Assembly: GCA_018223365.1 (NCBI GenBank)
Contig: JAGTTP010000001.1
Coordinates: forward strand, 1,761,410-1,825,409
From: Clostridiaceae bacterium Marseille-Q4145
GTDB lineage: Bacteria; Bacillota; Clostridia; Lachnospirales; Lachnospiraceae
Direction: 5' to 3'
DNA: 64,000 nucleotides
In this document: positions 17,210 through 26,029 of the stretch, one piece after another
Layout of the letters: each line of letters opens with the position of its first letter
Position numbering within the stretch: the first letter of the stretch is position 1
The notes under the pieces: generated by a model
What the model was told of the DNA's origin: nothing
Seen by the model: only the letters and a program-made list of their open reading frames with translations
The model's database searches: none
Program-made: the position numbers and the translations under genes

Positions 17210-18124
17210 ATGAAAAAATGGATGAGAGTTTTTCTCCTTTTGCTGGGCATTCTGGGGTTGACCGGATGCAGACAGCGTACCCAGGAAGAAGAAAGTGGAT
17301 ATAAGATATGGTATATAAACCAGGATGAAAGCAAACTGGATTATGAGTACCGGGAACTGCAGGCTGCGAATACAGACGGTCAGATCAGGGAGCTTTTGGA
17401 GCTGGTCAGGGAAGCTCCGGAAAGTGAAAAGTTAAAACCGGTTCTTCCAGAGGATGTCCGGGTGGAAGGCTGTGATCTGGAAAATCAGCAGTTGTCACTG
17501 AATTTTTCCACAGAGTATCAGAATATGCAGAAAGTCTGCGAAGTACTCTGCCGGGCAGCATTGGTGCGGACATTTTGTCAGCTTCCCGATGTAGAATATG
17601 TAGAATTCAAGATTGAAGGGGAGCCGCTTATGGATACCTATGGGCGGAATATAGGAATGATGAATGAAGATCAGTTCATTGAGAATCCCGGAGAAGAAAT
17701 AAATTCTTATAAGACAGCGGATCTGACTCTTTATTATACCAACGAGACCGGAGATAAACTGGTAGCCCAGCGGGTTGCCATGGATTACAACAGTAATATT
17801 TCTCTGGAAAAGCTCATTGTGGAGCGACTCATTGCAGGGCCGCCATTTGAGGGAGCCTATCCGGTGATTCCCGCAGAGACCAAGCTGGTGAGTATTTCCA
17901 TCAAGGACAAGATCTGTTATGTCAACCTGGATGAAGGCTTCCTGGAGACTGGATATAATGTTGCCGAGAGCATTCCTGTTTACTCCATTGTCAATTCCAT
18001 TATTGACAACACAGAGGCACGGAGAGTGCAGATCAGCATTAATGGCGAGACCAACAGGGTTTATCGGGAAAGTATTAATTTTAATACGATTTTTGAGAAA
18101 AATGAGGAGCTGATAGAAGAATGA
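17210..18124 (+). CDS. GerMN-domain lipoprotein
   Basis: 304 residues from ATG 17210 with GGAAGGA just upstream; the in-frame extension further upstream lies inside the kinase gene. Signal peptide MKKWMRVFLLLLGILGLTGC with lipobox LTGC. Two GerMN-like segments: about residues 70-140 (PVLPEDVRVEGCDLENQQLSLNFS style) and about 175-290 (LTLYYTNETGD, ISIKDKICYVNLDEGF). GerM-type domains occur in sporulation and germination proteins and in actinobacterial LpqB. It follows the kinase and ends in ATGA overlapping comEC. Likely an exported accessory or modulator of the two-component system. Confidence 0.8.
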   Translation: MKKWMRVFLLLLGILGLTGCRQRTQEEESGYKIWYINQDESKLDYEYRELQAANTDGQIRELLELVREAPESEKLKPVLPEDVRVEGCDLENQQLSLNFSTEYQNMQKVCEVLCRAALVRTFCQLPDVEYVEFKIEGEPLMDTYGRNIGMMNEDQFIENPGEEINSYKTADLTLYYTNETGDKLVAQRVAMDYNSNISLEKLIVERLIAGPPFEGAYPVIPAETKLVSISIKDKICYVNLDEGFLETGYNVAESIPVYSIVNSIIDNTEARRVQISINGETNRVYRESINFNTIFEKNEELIEE

Positions 18125-20325
18125 GAAAACGTCCCATCGCCTGGGCAGCTCTTCTGATGTTCCTGCTTTTGCAGTTGATTCCTGCGGTTTCCCTTTATCG
18201 GGAGCCGCAGATCACGGAAAAATGTAAAGGGCAGGTAACAGGGCGGGTCATCCGGCGAACGCGAAAAAAAGAACAGTTACAGCTGGATCTGGCAGACTGC
18301 CTGATCCAAAATGATACGAATACCATAGAAGCATCACACATTCTGGTGTATCTGACCGACGAAGCCGAATATCCGGTGGGCGCGGATCTTTCCCTTTCGG
18401 GAACCATTTATCCAATCGAAACACCAACCAATCCGGGGCAGTTTGACAGCCGCTTATATTATGAAGGACAGGGAGTTGACTGCACCGTTTATGCGGAGAA
18501 GGCGCAGATTTTGAAGGTACATTCTGCACCAATTCGGGAAGGCCTAACCTGTCTTAGAGAGCGCATGGAACATGTCTATGAGAAGACCTTTGACGAGCAG
18601 GAGAGCGGCATGATGAAAGCCATGATACTGGGGCAGAAAGGAAGCCTTGATAAAGAAATGAAAGAGCTTTACCAGAGAAATGGCATTGCCCATCTGTTGG
18701 CAATCTCAGGTCTTCATATTTCCCTTGTGGGAATGGGACTGTACCGGATATTACGGAGGTTGACAGGAAATGCCTGGGTATCGGGTATTCCGGTGGTGCT
18801 TCTGACCATAGCTTACGGATGGATGAGTGGGGCATCACTATCAGCCTTTCGGGCTGTGTTTATGTGTGGACTGATGATCACAGCAGAGCTTATAGGAAGA
18901 ACTTATGACCTGCTGACTGCACTGGGAGCGTCAGCCCTTGTGTTCCTTTTGACAATGCCTCTGAACAGCCATCAAAGTACTTTTTGGTTATCTTTTGGGG
19001 CAGTGCTGGCCATCGGAGTGCTTACGCCCATCTGGAAGCTGTATTTTCCCAAACAGGGAAAACTGCTGTCATCGGTCAGTGTCAGCCTGTCAGTAACAGC
19101 AGTGACCTTTCCGGCGCTGCTTACCTCTTTTTATGAATATCCCTTGTATGCCACATTTCTAAATCTGCTGGTAATTCCTCTTATGAGCATTCTTATGGTC
19201 TGCGGCCTGCTCTGCGGTGTGACGGGACTTTTATGGCTTCCCGGGGCGGGCCTGTTTGCCCTGCCCTGCCAATGGATTCTGAAGCTATATGAATGGGCAG
19301 GAAATATATGTCTGAATCTTCCGGCAGCCGTCCTGCGGACCGGAAGCCCGGCTGCCTGGAAATTGAGGGTGTATTATTTCGTACTGTCAGCAGGCGTTTT
19401 TTTCCTTTACCGGGAGAAGCAGAAGAAAAAGTACAGTAAGAGACCGGACCAGTACATACCGAACCGTAGAAAAGCAATGCTTTGCAGTGGGAGTCTTTTT
19501 TTTGCAGCCATCCTGCTCTGCGTCCGGATACATACGGGACTGGAGATTACCATGCTGGATGTGGGACAGGGGGATGGCATCTTTTTCCGGAGCCCAAATG
19601 GAACGACATTTCTGTCGGATGGAGGAAGTACAAATGTGTCGGCAGTGGGAACTTATCGGCTGCTGCCTTTTCTGAAGTTCGAGGGAGAGGGAACGATCGA
19701 TTATCTTCTCATTTCCCATATGGATCAGGATCATATAAATGGTGTGGCAGAGCTTCTTAAGGATAGCCAAAAACCGGGAGGAATTTCTATCAGGAACGCG
19801 GTATTGCCGGATGTGGGACAAAAGGATGAGGCTTATGTGGATATGGAGCAGGCGCTTCAGGAGGCAGGAGTAGAAATTCTCTATATGGGAAAGGGAGATG
19901 TGCTGAAGTCAGATACGCTGCTCCTGACCTGTCTGTGGCCGGAAAGAGGTCTTACCTCTGATGACCGGAATGAGCAGTCTTTGGTGCTGCTGGCAGAATA
20001 CGGAAAATTCCAGATGCTGCTTACCGGAGACATTGGAGCCCAGACAGAAAAAGAACTGGCTGCATCCGGCATGCTTCGCCAGGTGGAACTCTTGAAAGTA
20101 GCCCACCATGGATCCCGTCATTCTTCTACGGAAGCTTTTCTTTCACAGGTGCAGCCGGAATTGAGTTTTATTTCCTGCAGCAGTACCAACCGATATGGAC
20201 ATCCTGGAGAAGAAACATTAGAACGATTGAAACAGACGGGAAGTCGGATACTTATCACGAAAGACCGGGGAGCCATAGGGGTATGCACAGATGGAAAGAA
20301 GGTGTGGGTAAAGACCTGGAAGTAA
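18121..20325 (+). CDS. comEC: ComEC/Rec2 DNA-uptake channel protein
   Basis: 734 residues. N-terminal membrane helices and DUF4131-like OB region (about 1-150), the polytopic Competence domain (about 160-450; MILGQKGSL, HLLAISGLHISLVGMG), and a C-terminal metallo-beta-lactamase-like domain with H533-x-D535-x-D537-H538 and KVAHHGSRHSS. Forms the channel that carries transforming single-stranded DNA inward; the C-terminal domain may degrade the other strand. The start overlaps the GerMN gene's stop (ATGA). With the ComEA-like lipoprotein this gives two DNA-uptake parts; no pilus genes are visible here. Confidence 0.9.
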   Translation: MRKRPIAWAALLMFLLLQLIPAVSLYREPQITEKCKGQVTGRVIRRTRKKEQLQLDLADCLIQNDTNTIEASHILVYLTDEAEYPVGADLSLSGTIYPIETPTNPGQFDSRLYYEGQGVDCTVYAEKAQILKVHSAPIREGLTCLRERMEHVYEKTFDEQESGMMKAMILGQKGSLDKEMKELYQRNGIAHLLAISGLHISLVGMGLYRILRRLTGNAWVSGIPVVLLTIAYGWMSGASLSAFRAVFMCGLMITAELIGRTYDLLTALGASALVFLLTMPLNSHQSTFWLSFGAVLAIGVLTPIWKLYFPKQGKLLSSVSVSLSVTAVTFPALLTSFYEYPLYATFLNLLVIPLMSILMVCGLLCGVTGLLWLPGAGLFALPCQWILKLYEWAGNICLNLPAAVLRTGSPAAWKLRVYYFVLSAGVFFLYREKQKKKYSKRPDQYIPNRRKAMLCSGSLFFAAILLCVRIHTGLEITMLDVGQGDGIFFRSPNGTTFLSDGGSTNVSAVGTYRLLPFLKFEGEGTIDYLLISHMDQDHINGVAELLKDSQKPGGISIRNAVLPDVGQKDEAYVDMEQALQEAGVEILYMGKGDVLKSDTLLLTCLWPERGLTSDDRNEQSLVLLAEYGKFQMLLTGDIGAQTEKELAASGMLRQVELLKVAHHGSRHSSTEAFLSQVQPELSFISCSSTNRYGHPGEETLERLKQTGSRILITKDRGAIGVCTDGKKVWVKTWK

Positions 20326-20333
20326 GCTAAGGT

Positions 20334-20362
20334 TTGTAATTTGACAGGCAGTAGGGTATAAT
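20334..20362 (+). promoter_or_regulatory. holA promoter
   Basis: TTGTAA (20334-20339), 17-base spacer, perfect TATAAT (20357-20362). The transcript would start at about 20369, on or next to the first holA ATG, so translation is either leaderless or begins at a downstream ATG. A TTGACA at 20341 is only 10 bases from the -10 and is not the partner. Confidence 0.55.
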
Positions 20363-20368
20363 GAAGAC

Positions 20369-21361
20369 ATGAAAATGTTAATGGAAGATATCAAGAACAG
20401 ACAATTTAAAAAGATTTATCTGCTGACAGGAGAAGAAGTGTATCTGCGGAACCAGTACCGGAAGCGGCTGCGGGAGGCGCTGATTGACCCGGAAGATACC
20501 ATGAATTGCAGTGTGTTTGAGGGAAAAAACGTAAATCCGAGGGAGGTAATTGACCTGGCGGAGACGATGCCTTTTTTCGCAGAACGCAGGGTGATTCTCA
20601 TTGATGATAGTGGATTTGCCAAGAATGCCTGCCCGGAACTGGCAGATTATGTGCCGGAGATTCCGGAGAGCACCTGTATTATTCTTACCGAGGCAGAAGT
20701 GGACAAAAGAGGAAGACTTTATAAGGCCATTAAAACCCATGGAAGAATTGTAGAGTTCAAGCGGCAGGATGAAAAGACATTGGCCCGCTGGGTGCTGGGG
20801 ATGCTAAAAAGAGAAGAAAAGCAGATTACGGAGGAGACCCTTCGGGCTTTCCTCGGAAGAACCGGATCTGATATGCAGAATATTGAGAGAGAATTGGAGA
20901 AGTTGTTGTGCTACACCATGAATCGCCCGGTGATCCGTACAGAAGATGTGGAAGCAGTTTGTACGGAACAGACGGAAAACCGGATTTTTGATATGGTGCA
21001 GGCTATTACGGAACAGAACCAGAGAAAGGCGCTGGATCTTTACAGTGACCTGCTGGCCATGAAGGAACCGCCCATGCGAATCTTATTTCTTATTACCAGA
21101 CAGTTTCATCAGCTGCTGCAGTTAAAAGGACTGGCAGCGGAAGGACTGGACCGGGGGGAAATAGCAAAGAAAGCAGGCATTCCGCCCTTTGCTCTTGGAA
21201 AATACCAGGCGCAGGCAAAAAGATTTACCAGAGCGCAGCTTCGTCAGGCAGTAGAAGACTGTGTGAGTACGGAAGAACAGGTGAAGACCGGACAGATCGG
21301 TGATCAGATCAGCGTGGAACTTCTGATTGTGAAATACAGCACAAAAAAAGGACTGGCATGA
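20369..21361 (+). CDS. holA: DNA polymerase III delta subunit (clamp loader)
   Basis: 330 residues, family length. YLLTGEEVYLRNQYRKRL at the N-terminus and the later FDMVQAITEQNQRKALDLYSDLL and RFTRAQLRQAVEDC blocks are HolA signatures. Opens the beta clamp in the clamp loader. Three in-frame ATGs (20369, 20375, 20381) compete and none has a clear ribosome site; the promoter sits so close that the first would give a nearly leaderless mRNA. Position between comEC and rpsT is the usual Firmicutes order. Its last codons form one arm of a terminator. Confidence 0.92.
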   Translation: MKMLMEDIKNRQFKKIYLLTGEEVYLRNQYRKRLREALIDPEDTMNCSVFEGKNVNPREVIDLAETMPFFAERRVILIDDSGFAKNACPELADYVPEIPESTCIILTEAEVDKRGRLYKAIKTHGRIVEFKRQDEKTLARWVLGMLKREEKQITEETLRAFLGRTGSDMQNIERELEKLLCYTMNRPVIRTEDVEAVCTEQTENRIFDMVQAITEQNQRKALDLYSDLLAMKEPPMRILFLITRQFHQLLQLKGLAAEGLDRGEIAKKAGIPPFALGKYQAQAKRFTRAQLRQAVEDCVSTEEQVKTGQIGDQISVELLIVKYSTKKGLA

Positions 21362-21378
21362 CGGTACCAGTCCTTTTT
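21345..21378. terminator. Bidirectional terminator holA / rpsT
   Basis: AAAAAGGACTGG (21345-21356) pairs with CCAGTCCTTTTT (21367-21378) across a 10-base loop; the holA stop lies in the loop. T-runs follow on both strands, so it serves holA and the convergent rpsT. Confidence 0.88.
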
Positions 21379-21411
21379 ATTATGTTTTTATAAAAAGATC
21401 CGAATCCCGGA

Positions 21412-21675
21412 TTAAGCCATTGCGTTAACGGCTTTCTGCATACGGGAAATTTTTCTGGAAGTAGTGTTTTTGTGATATACACCCTTGGTAGTAGCTTTGT
21501 CCAGAGTAGAGATAGCAGCTTTCAGAGCAGCTTTAGCAGCTTCCTGATCTTTGGAATCGATAGCAGCGTATACTTTCTTTACCATGGTCTTAACTTCGGA
21601 TTTGATTGCTTTGTTTCTTGCAGTTCTGGTCTCGGTTACCAGAATTCTTTTTTTAGCGGATTTAATATTAGCCAT
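21412..21675 (-). CDS. rpsT: Ribosomal protein bS20
   Basis: 87 residues from the ATG at 21675, preceded on the minus strand by GGAGGT with 7-base spacing; the frame extends upstream but that is leader. MANIKSAKKRILVTE and the lysine/arginine-rich helices ending RKISRMQKAVNAMA are typical. Binds 16S rRNA in small-subunit assembly. It is transcribed from its own strong promoter through a leader of about 120 bases. Confidence 0.97.
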   Translation of the reverse strand: MANIKSAKKRILVTETRTARNKAIKSEVKTMVKKVYAAIDSKDQEAAKAALKAAISTLDKATTKGVYHKNTTSRKISRMQKAVNAMA

Positions 21676-21802
21676 TTTGTGCACCTCCAAATAACTTGTA
21701 CAGCCCGACCTCAAAGGGGCATGGGCAATTATCATTGAATTTTTGATACATGTTTCATGAAAGCGAGACACGGTGGCTTTACATAGAAACACACATGAAT
21801 AT

Positions 21803-21831
21803 ATTCTAGTCGAAAGGGGCATAACTGTCAA
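21803..21831 (-). promoter_or_regulatory. rpsT promoter
   Basis: On the minus strand TTGACA (21831-21826), 17-base spacer, TAGAAT (21808-21803): near consensus. The leader between here and rpsT contains GCCC...GGGC complementarity near 21695-21730 that might fold, as autoregulated ribosomal leaders do. The rest of the rpsT-gpr gap shows no sigma-G site I could defend. Confidence 0.75.
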
Positions 21832-21956
21832 TATCTAAAATCGAATTTTTTAAATCTTTTTCAGAAATTTAGGACAAGAGGTTACAGTGCACGGGCGATG
21901 AATGGTTAACGTGTTTTGGCACTTGTGAACTGCAACGTAAAAAGGAGGTAGAACAG

Positions 21957-22829
21957 ATGGACCGGATGCGGGTGCGTACAGATCTGGCACTGGAGGCACG
22001 GGAGAGCTTTGATGGAAGTGATACGGAGGTTCATGGCGTTGTCGTGGAAGAAGAGTATGAAGAAGCGCTGGATCTGAAAATCACCAGGGTGAAGATTCTT
22101 TCAGAGCGGGGCGCCAGAGAGATGGGAAAACCGGTGGGTACGTACCTGACAATGGAAGCGCCAGGGATGGCTGTTCCTGACGAGGATTATCACAGAGAGA
22201 TTTCGGAAGCGCTGGCAGGATGTCTCAAAGAACTGACCGGGGAGAATCGTGACCGGTCAGTTCTGGTAGCGGGACTTGGAAACAGGGATGTGACACCGGA
22301 TGCACTGGGACCGAAAACGGTGTCCAATCTTATGATCACCCGACATCTTTTCCGGGAATATGGGAAGGAAACCATGGGAATGGAGCAGGCCAGTGCCGTC
22401 AGCGGAATTGCGCCAGGGGTGATGGCCCAGACTGGAATGGAGACGTCAGAAATTCTGCAGGGGATCATTGATCAGACATCTCCCGATATTCTGTTGGTCA
22501 TTGATGCATTGGCGGCAAGAAGCACCAGGAGGCTTGGAAGAACCATTCAACTGACAGATACAGGTATTCAGCCAGGCTCCGGTGTAGGCAATCATAGAGG
22601 AAGCCTGACCAAAGAAAGTCTTGGAATTCCGGTTATTGCCATTGGTGTTCCTACAGTGGTGGAAGCAGCAGCCATTATCTATGATGCCCAGGGCAGTTGT
22701 GAACGGATGCCGCCCCATCTGAACGGCATGTTCGTGACACCAAAAAATATTGATGAGATCATCAAACAGCTGAGCTTTACCTTATCGGAGGCCCTGAATA
22801 TAGCTTTTCAGATTTCCGAAAAAGCATAG
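21957..22829 (+). CDS. gpr: Germination protease GPR
   Basis: 290 residues with AAGGAGG upstream. Initiates degradation of small acid-soluble spore proteins at germination. The N-terminus VRTDLALEARE resembles the SASP cleavage site and is the family's own self-processing region. VAGLGNRDVTPDALGP, SGIAPGVMAQTG, DALAARS and GSGVGNHRG are GPR signatures. Followed by spoIIP after about 40 bases, as in Bacillus. Expected to be under forespore control; I could not identify the promoter. Confidence 0.95.
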   Translation: MDRMRVRTDLALEARESFDGSDTEVHGVVVEEEYEEALDLKITRVKILSERGAREMGKPVGTYLTMEAPGMAVPDEDYHREISEALAGCLKELTGENRDRSVLVAGLGNRDVTPDALGPKTVSNLMITRHLFREYGKETMGMEQASAVSGIAPGVMAQTGMETSEILQGIIDQTSPDILLVIDALAARSTRRLGRTIQLTDTGIQPGSGVGNHRGSLTKESLGIPVIAIGVPTVVEAAAIIYDAQGSCERMPPHLNGMFVTPKNIDEIIKQLSFTLSEALNIAFQISEKA

Positions 22830-22870
22830 ACAGACGAAATTTCCCATATATATAAACGGGTGAGAAAGCA

Positions 22871-24184
22871 ATGAAGCAATATCTGGGGAAAATTTCAGGA
22901 AAGCTGCTCGGTTGTCTCTTTTTCATAGGCAGTTTTTATATTATATTTACGGGTGGCAGGAGGTTCTGTCCCGAGCATCCGTCGACGCTTCTGGCGGAAG
23001 CAGCGGCTATGGGGCAGCAGTCCATCCAGCGGATGGCAGCCAGGATGTTGTATCCGGGATTAATGCTGGAAATCCGAGAGGAGGAAGCAGATTCTCTGGA
23101 GGAATGGTATGTAAACTGGGCTATGACCATGCATCCGCTGAAAAAGCTGGAGGTATGTGCGGTACATAGAGAAGAGGCAGAAAATACGGCTACCTATGAA
23201 ATGCTGGTGACCGGAGGCGTCCATGATGAAAATGAGACAGATGAGGAAGGAAAAGCCTACGATCTGGCGTCCCTGACCCGGCAGGAAAATGAACATGCGC
23301 TGGAACAGGAAAAAGAACAGGAGGATCAGGAACAGACAGAGATGCCGGAACCAGAGGTGACAACAGAGCAGGAAGAGGCACAGCCGGAAGAAGGGACAAA
23401 AACAGCCTCTGTCGGGACTCTTTATAACCTGGAGGAATTGTCGGATTTTGGTTATTTGACCAGTCATTTTTATACGATCGAACCGAATACCTATATTACG
23501 CCGGAGGAACTGGATGCGGAGACCTTATTATCTGAAGACATGGGAATTGACAAAAGTGTGGATGGCCCGCAGATTCTCATTTACCATACCCATTCCCAGG
23601 AAGGTTTTGTGGATTCTGTGCCGGGGGATAATTCTACGACGATTGTAGGTGCGGGAGAGGTGCTGACACAGTATCTGACGGAGCGGGGATATCAGGTACT
23701 CCATGTAACCAGCGTCTATGATCTCATCGATGGAAAGCTGGACCGAAGCGAAGCCTACAGCCGGGCGCAGGAGGAGATTAGTGGAATTTTGGAAACCTAT
23801 CCTTCCATCCAGTCAGTCATTGATCTGCACCGGGATGGTGTGGCAGAAGGAACTCGTCTGGTAACGGAGATCAATGGAAAGACCATGGCACGTTTTATGT
23901 TTTTTAATGGATTGAGCAGAACGAGAAAAAACGGATCCATTGATTATCTTTACAATCCTTATCGGCAGGATAATCTGGCTCTTACCCTGCAGCTAAAGCT
24001 GCTCTGCGAACAGTATTATCCGGGACTGGCCCGGAATATTTATCTGAAAAGTCTCCGCTATAACCTTCATCTGTCAAAAAAAGCGCTGCTCATCGAGGTG
24101 GGCGCCCAGACCAACACAGTAGAAGAGATCATGAATACCATGGAACCACTGGCAGATTTGCTTGATAAGGTTTTTGGAACATGA
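22871..24184 (+). CDS. spoIIP: Stage II sporulation protein P
   Basis: 437 residues. One N-terminal membrane segment (about 10-27), a membrane-proximal domain, a long acidic low-complexity linker (about residues 120-180, rich in E and Q) and a C-terminal amidase/endopeptidase domain with YHTHSQEGF, DLHRDG and LIEVGAQTNT carrying the zinc ligands. Together with SpoIID and SpoIIM (not here) it degrades septal peptidoglycan to drive engulfment. The acidic linker is a striking feature. Lies between gpr and lepA. Confidence 0.93.
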   Translation: MKQYLGKISGKLLGCLFFIGSFYIIFTGGRRFCPEHPSTLLAEAAAMGQQSIQRMAARMLYPGLMLEIREEEADSLEEWYVNWAMTMHPLKKLEVCAVHREEAENTATYEMLVTGGVHDENETDEEGKAYDLASLTRQENEHALEQEKEQEDQEQTEMPEPEVTTEQEEAQPEEGTKTASVGTLYNLEELSDFGYLTSHFYTIEPNTYITPEELDAETLLSEDMGIDKSVDGPQILIYHTHSQEGFVDSVPGDNSTTIVGAGEVLTQYLTERGYQVLHVTSVYDLIDGKLDRSEAYSRAQEEISGILETYPSIQSVIDLHRDGVAEGTRLVTEINGKTMARFMFFNGLSRTRKNGSIDYLYNPYRQDNLALTLQLKLLCEQYYPGLARNIYLKSLRYNLHLSKKALLIEVGAQTNTVEEIMNTMEPLADLLDKVFGT

Positions 24185-24213
24185 TATGATGTAAGATACG
24201 GAGGAAAAGAAGT

Positions 24214-26028
24214 ATGTCAGAAATCGATCAGAGCAAAATTCGTAATTTTTGCATTGTAGCCCATATAGACCATGGAAAATCAACCCTTGCAGACCGGATT
24301 ATCGAGAAGACCGGACTGCTCACCAGCCGGGAGATGCAGGCTCAGGTGCTGGATAATATGGACCTGGAAAGAGAACGTGGAATTACCATCAAAGCTCAGA
24401 CCGTCCGTACTGTTTATAAAGCAAAGAATGGGGAGGAGTATATTTTTAATCTGATAGACACTCCCGGACATGTAGACTTTAACTATGAGGTATCCCGAAG
24501 CCTTGCAGCCTGTGACGGTGCCATTCTGGTGGTGGATGCAGCCCAGGGAATTGAGGCCCAGACGCTGGCCAATGTATATCTGGCACTGGATCATGACCTG
24601 GATGTGATGCCGGTTATTAATAAAATTGATCTGCCGAGTGCAGATCCGGACCGTGTGGTGGAGGAGATCGAAGATGTTATCGGTATCGAAGCCCATGACG
24701 CCCCTCGGATTTCTGCGAAGACAGGTCTGAATGTAGAAGAAGTGCTGGAGCAGATCGTGACGAAGATTCCGGCTCCAAAGGGAGATCCGAATGCACCGCT
24801 GCAGGCGCTGATTTTCGACTCTCTTTATGATTCTTACAAAGGAGTTATTATTTTCTGCCGGATCAAAGAAGGAACCGTCCGTAAAGGAACGCCGATCAAA
24901 ATGATGGCGACCGGAGCGGAAGCCGATGTGGTGGAAGTGGGATATTTCGGAGCAGGTCAGTTTATTCCTTGTGACGAGCTAAGCGCCGGCATGGTAGGTT
25001 ATATTACCGGAAGTATTAAAAATGTAAAAGATACCCGCGTGGGTGATACCGTCACTGACCGGGACAACCCCTGTGCAGAACCACTGCCAGGTTATAAAAA
25101 GGTACAGTCCATGGTATACTGTGGACTCTATCCGGCCGACGGTGCCAAATATCCGGATCTTCGGGATGCGTTGGAGAAGCTTCAGCTGAATGATGCGTCC
25201 CTGCAGTTTGAGCCGGAGACTTCCATTGCCCTTGGCTTTGGTTTCCGTTGCGGATTCTTAGGGTTACTGCACCTGGAAATCATTCAGGAGCGTCTGGAGA
25301 GAGAATATAACCTTGATCTGGTGACCACAGCACCGGGCGTTATTTACCGGGTGCATAAGACGAATGGGGAGATGATTGAACTGACCAACCCGTCCAACTT
25401 GCCGGATCCATCCGAGATCGAATATATGGAAGAGCCGATGGTCAGTGCGGAGATTATGGTAACGACGGAATTTATCGGTTCTATTATGGATCTTTGCCAG
25501 GAACGCCGCGGAATTTATCTTGGTATGGAATATATTGAGGAGACCCGTGCCCTTCTGAAATATGATCTTCCCCTCAATGAGATCATTTATGATTTCTTCG
25601 ATGCGCTGAAGTCCCGTTCCAGAGGCTATGCATCCTTTGACTATGAATTCAAGGGATACGTACAGTCTGAGCTGGTGAAACTGGATATCCTTATTAACAA
25701 AGAGGAAGTGGATGCTCTTTCCTTCATCGTACACAGTGCATCTGCCTATGAGAGGGGTCGCAGAATGTGTGAGAAGCTGAAAGACGAGATTCCGCGTCAT
25801 CTTTTTGAAATTCCGATTCAGGCAGCCGTTGGCGGAAAGATCATTGCCCGTGAGACCGTCAGAGCCATGAGAAAAGACGTTCTGGCAAAATGTTACGGCG
25901 GAGATATTTCCCGAAAGAAGAAGCTTCTGGAAAAACAGAAGGAAGGCAAGAAGCGGATGCGTCAGGTAGGAAATGTGGAGATCCCGCAGAAAGCATTCAT
26001 GAGTGTATTAAAACTGGATGACAAATAA
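24214..26028 (+). CDS. lepA: Elongation factor 4 (back-translocating GTPase)
   Basis: 604 residues, full length. GTPase motifs AHIDHGKST (G1), DTPGH (G3) and NKID (G4); the EF4-specific C-terminal domain ends KKKLLEKQKEGKKRMRQVG. Acts on stalled or mistranslocated ribosomes. GGAGG lies 8 bases or so upstream. hemW follows at once. Confidence 0.97.
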   Translation: MSEIDQSKIRNFCIVAHIDHGKSTLADRIIEKTGLLTSREMQAQVLDNMDLERERGITIKAQTVRTVYKAKNGEEYIFNLIDTPGHVDFNYEVSRSLAACDGAILVVDAAQGIEAQTLANVYLALDHDLDVMPVINKIDLPSADPDRVVEEIEDVIGIEAHDAPRISAKTGLNVEEVLEQIVTKIPAPKGDPNAPLQALIFDSLYDSYKGVIIFCRIKEGTVRKGTPIKMMATGAEADVVEVGYFGAGQFIPCDELSAGMVGYITGSIKNVKDTRVGDTVTDRDNPCAEPLPGYKKVQSMVYCGLYPADGAKYPDLRDALEKLQLNDASLQFEPETSIALGFGFRCGFLGLLHLEIIQERLEREYNLDLVTTAPGVIYRVHKTNGEMIELTNPSNLPDPSEIEYMEEPMVSAEIMVTTEFIGSIMDLCQERRGIYLGMEYIEETRALLKYDLPLNEIIYDFFDALKSRSRGYASFDYEFKGYVQSELVKLDILINKEEVDALSFIVHSASAYERGRRMCEKLKDEIPRHLFEIPIQAAVGGKIIARETVRAMRKDVLAKCYGGDISRKKKLLEKQKEGKKRMRQVGNVEIPQKAFMSVLKLDDK

Positions 26029-26029
26029 G

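Noticed and set aside
20341..20362. TTGACA/TATAAT promoter before holA
   Set aside because: The spacer is only 10 bases, too short for sigma-A; TTGTAA at 20334 with 17-base spacing is the better partner.
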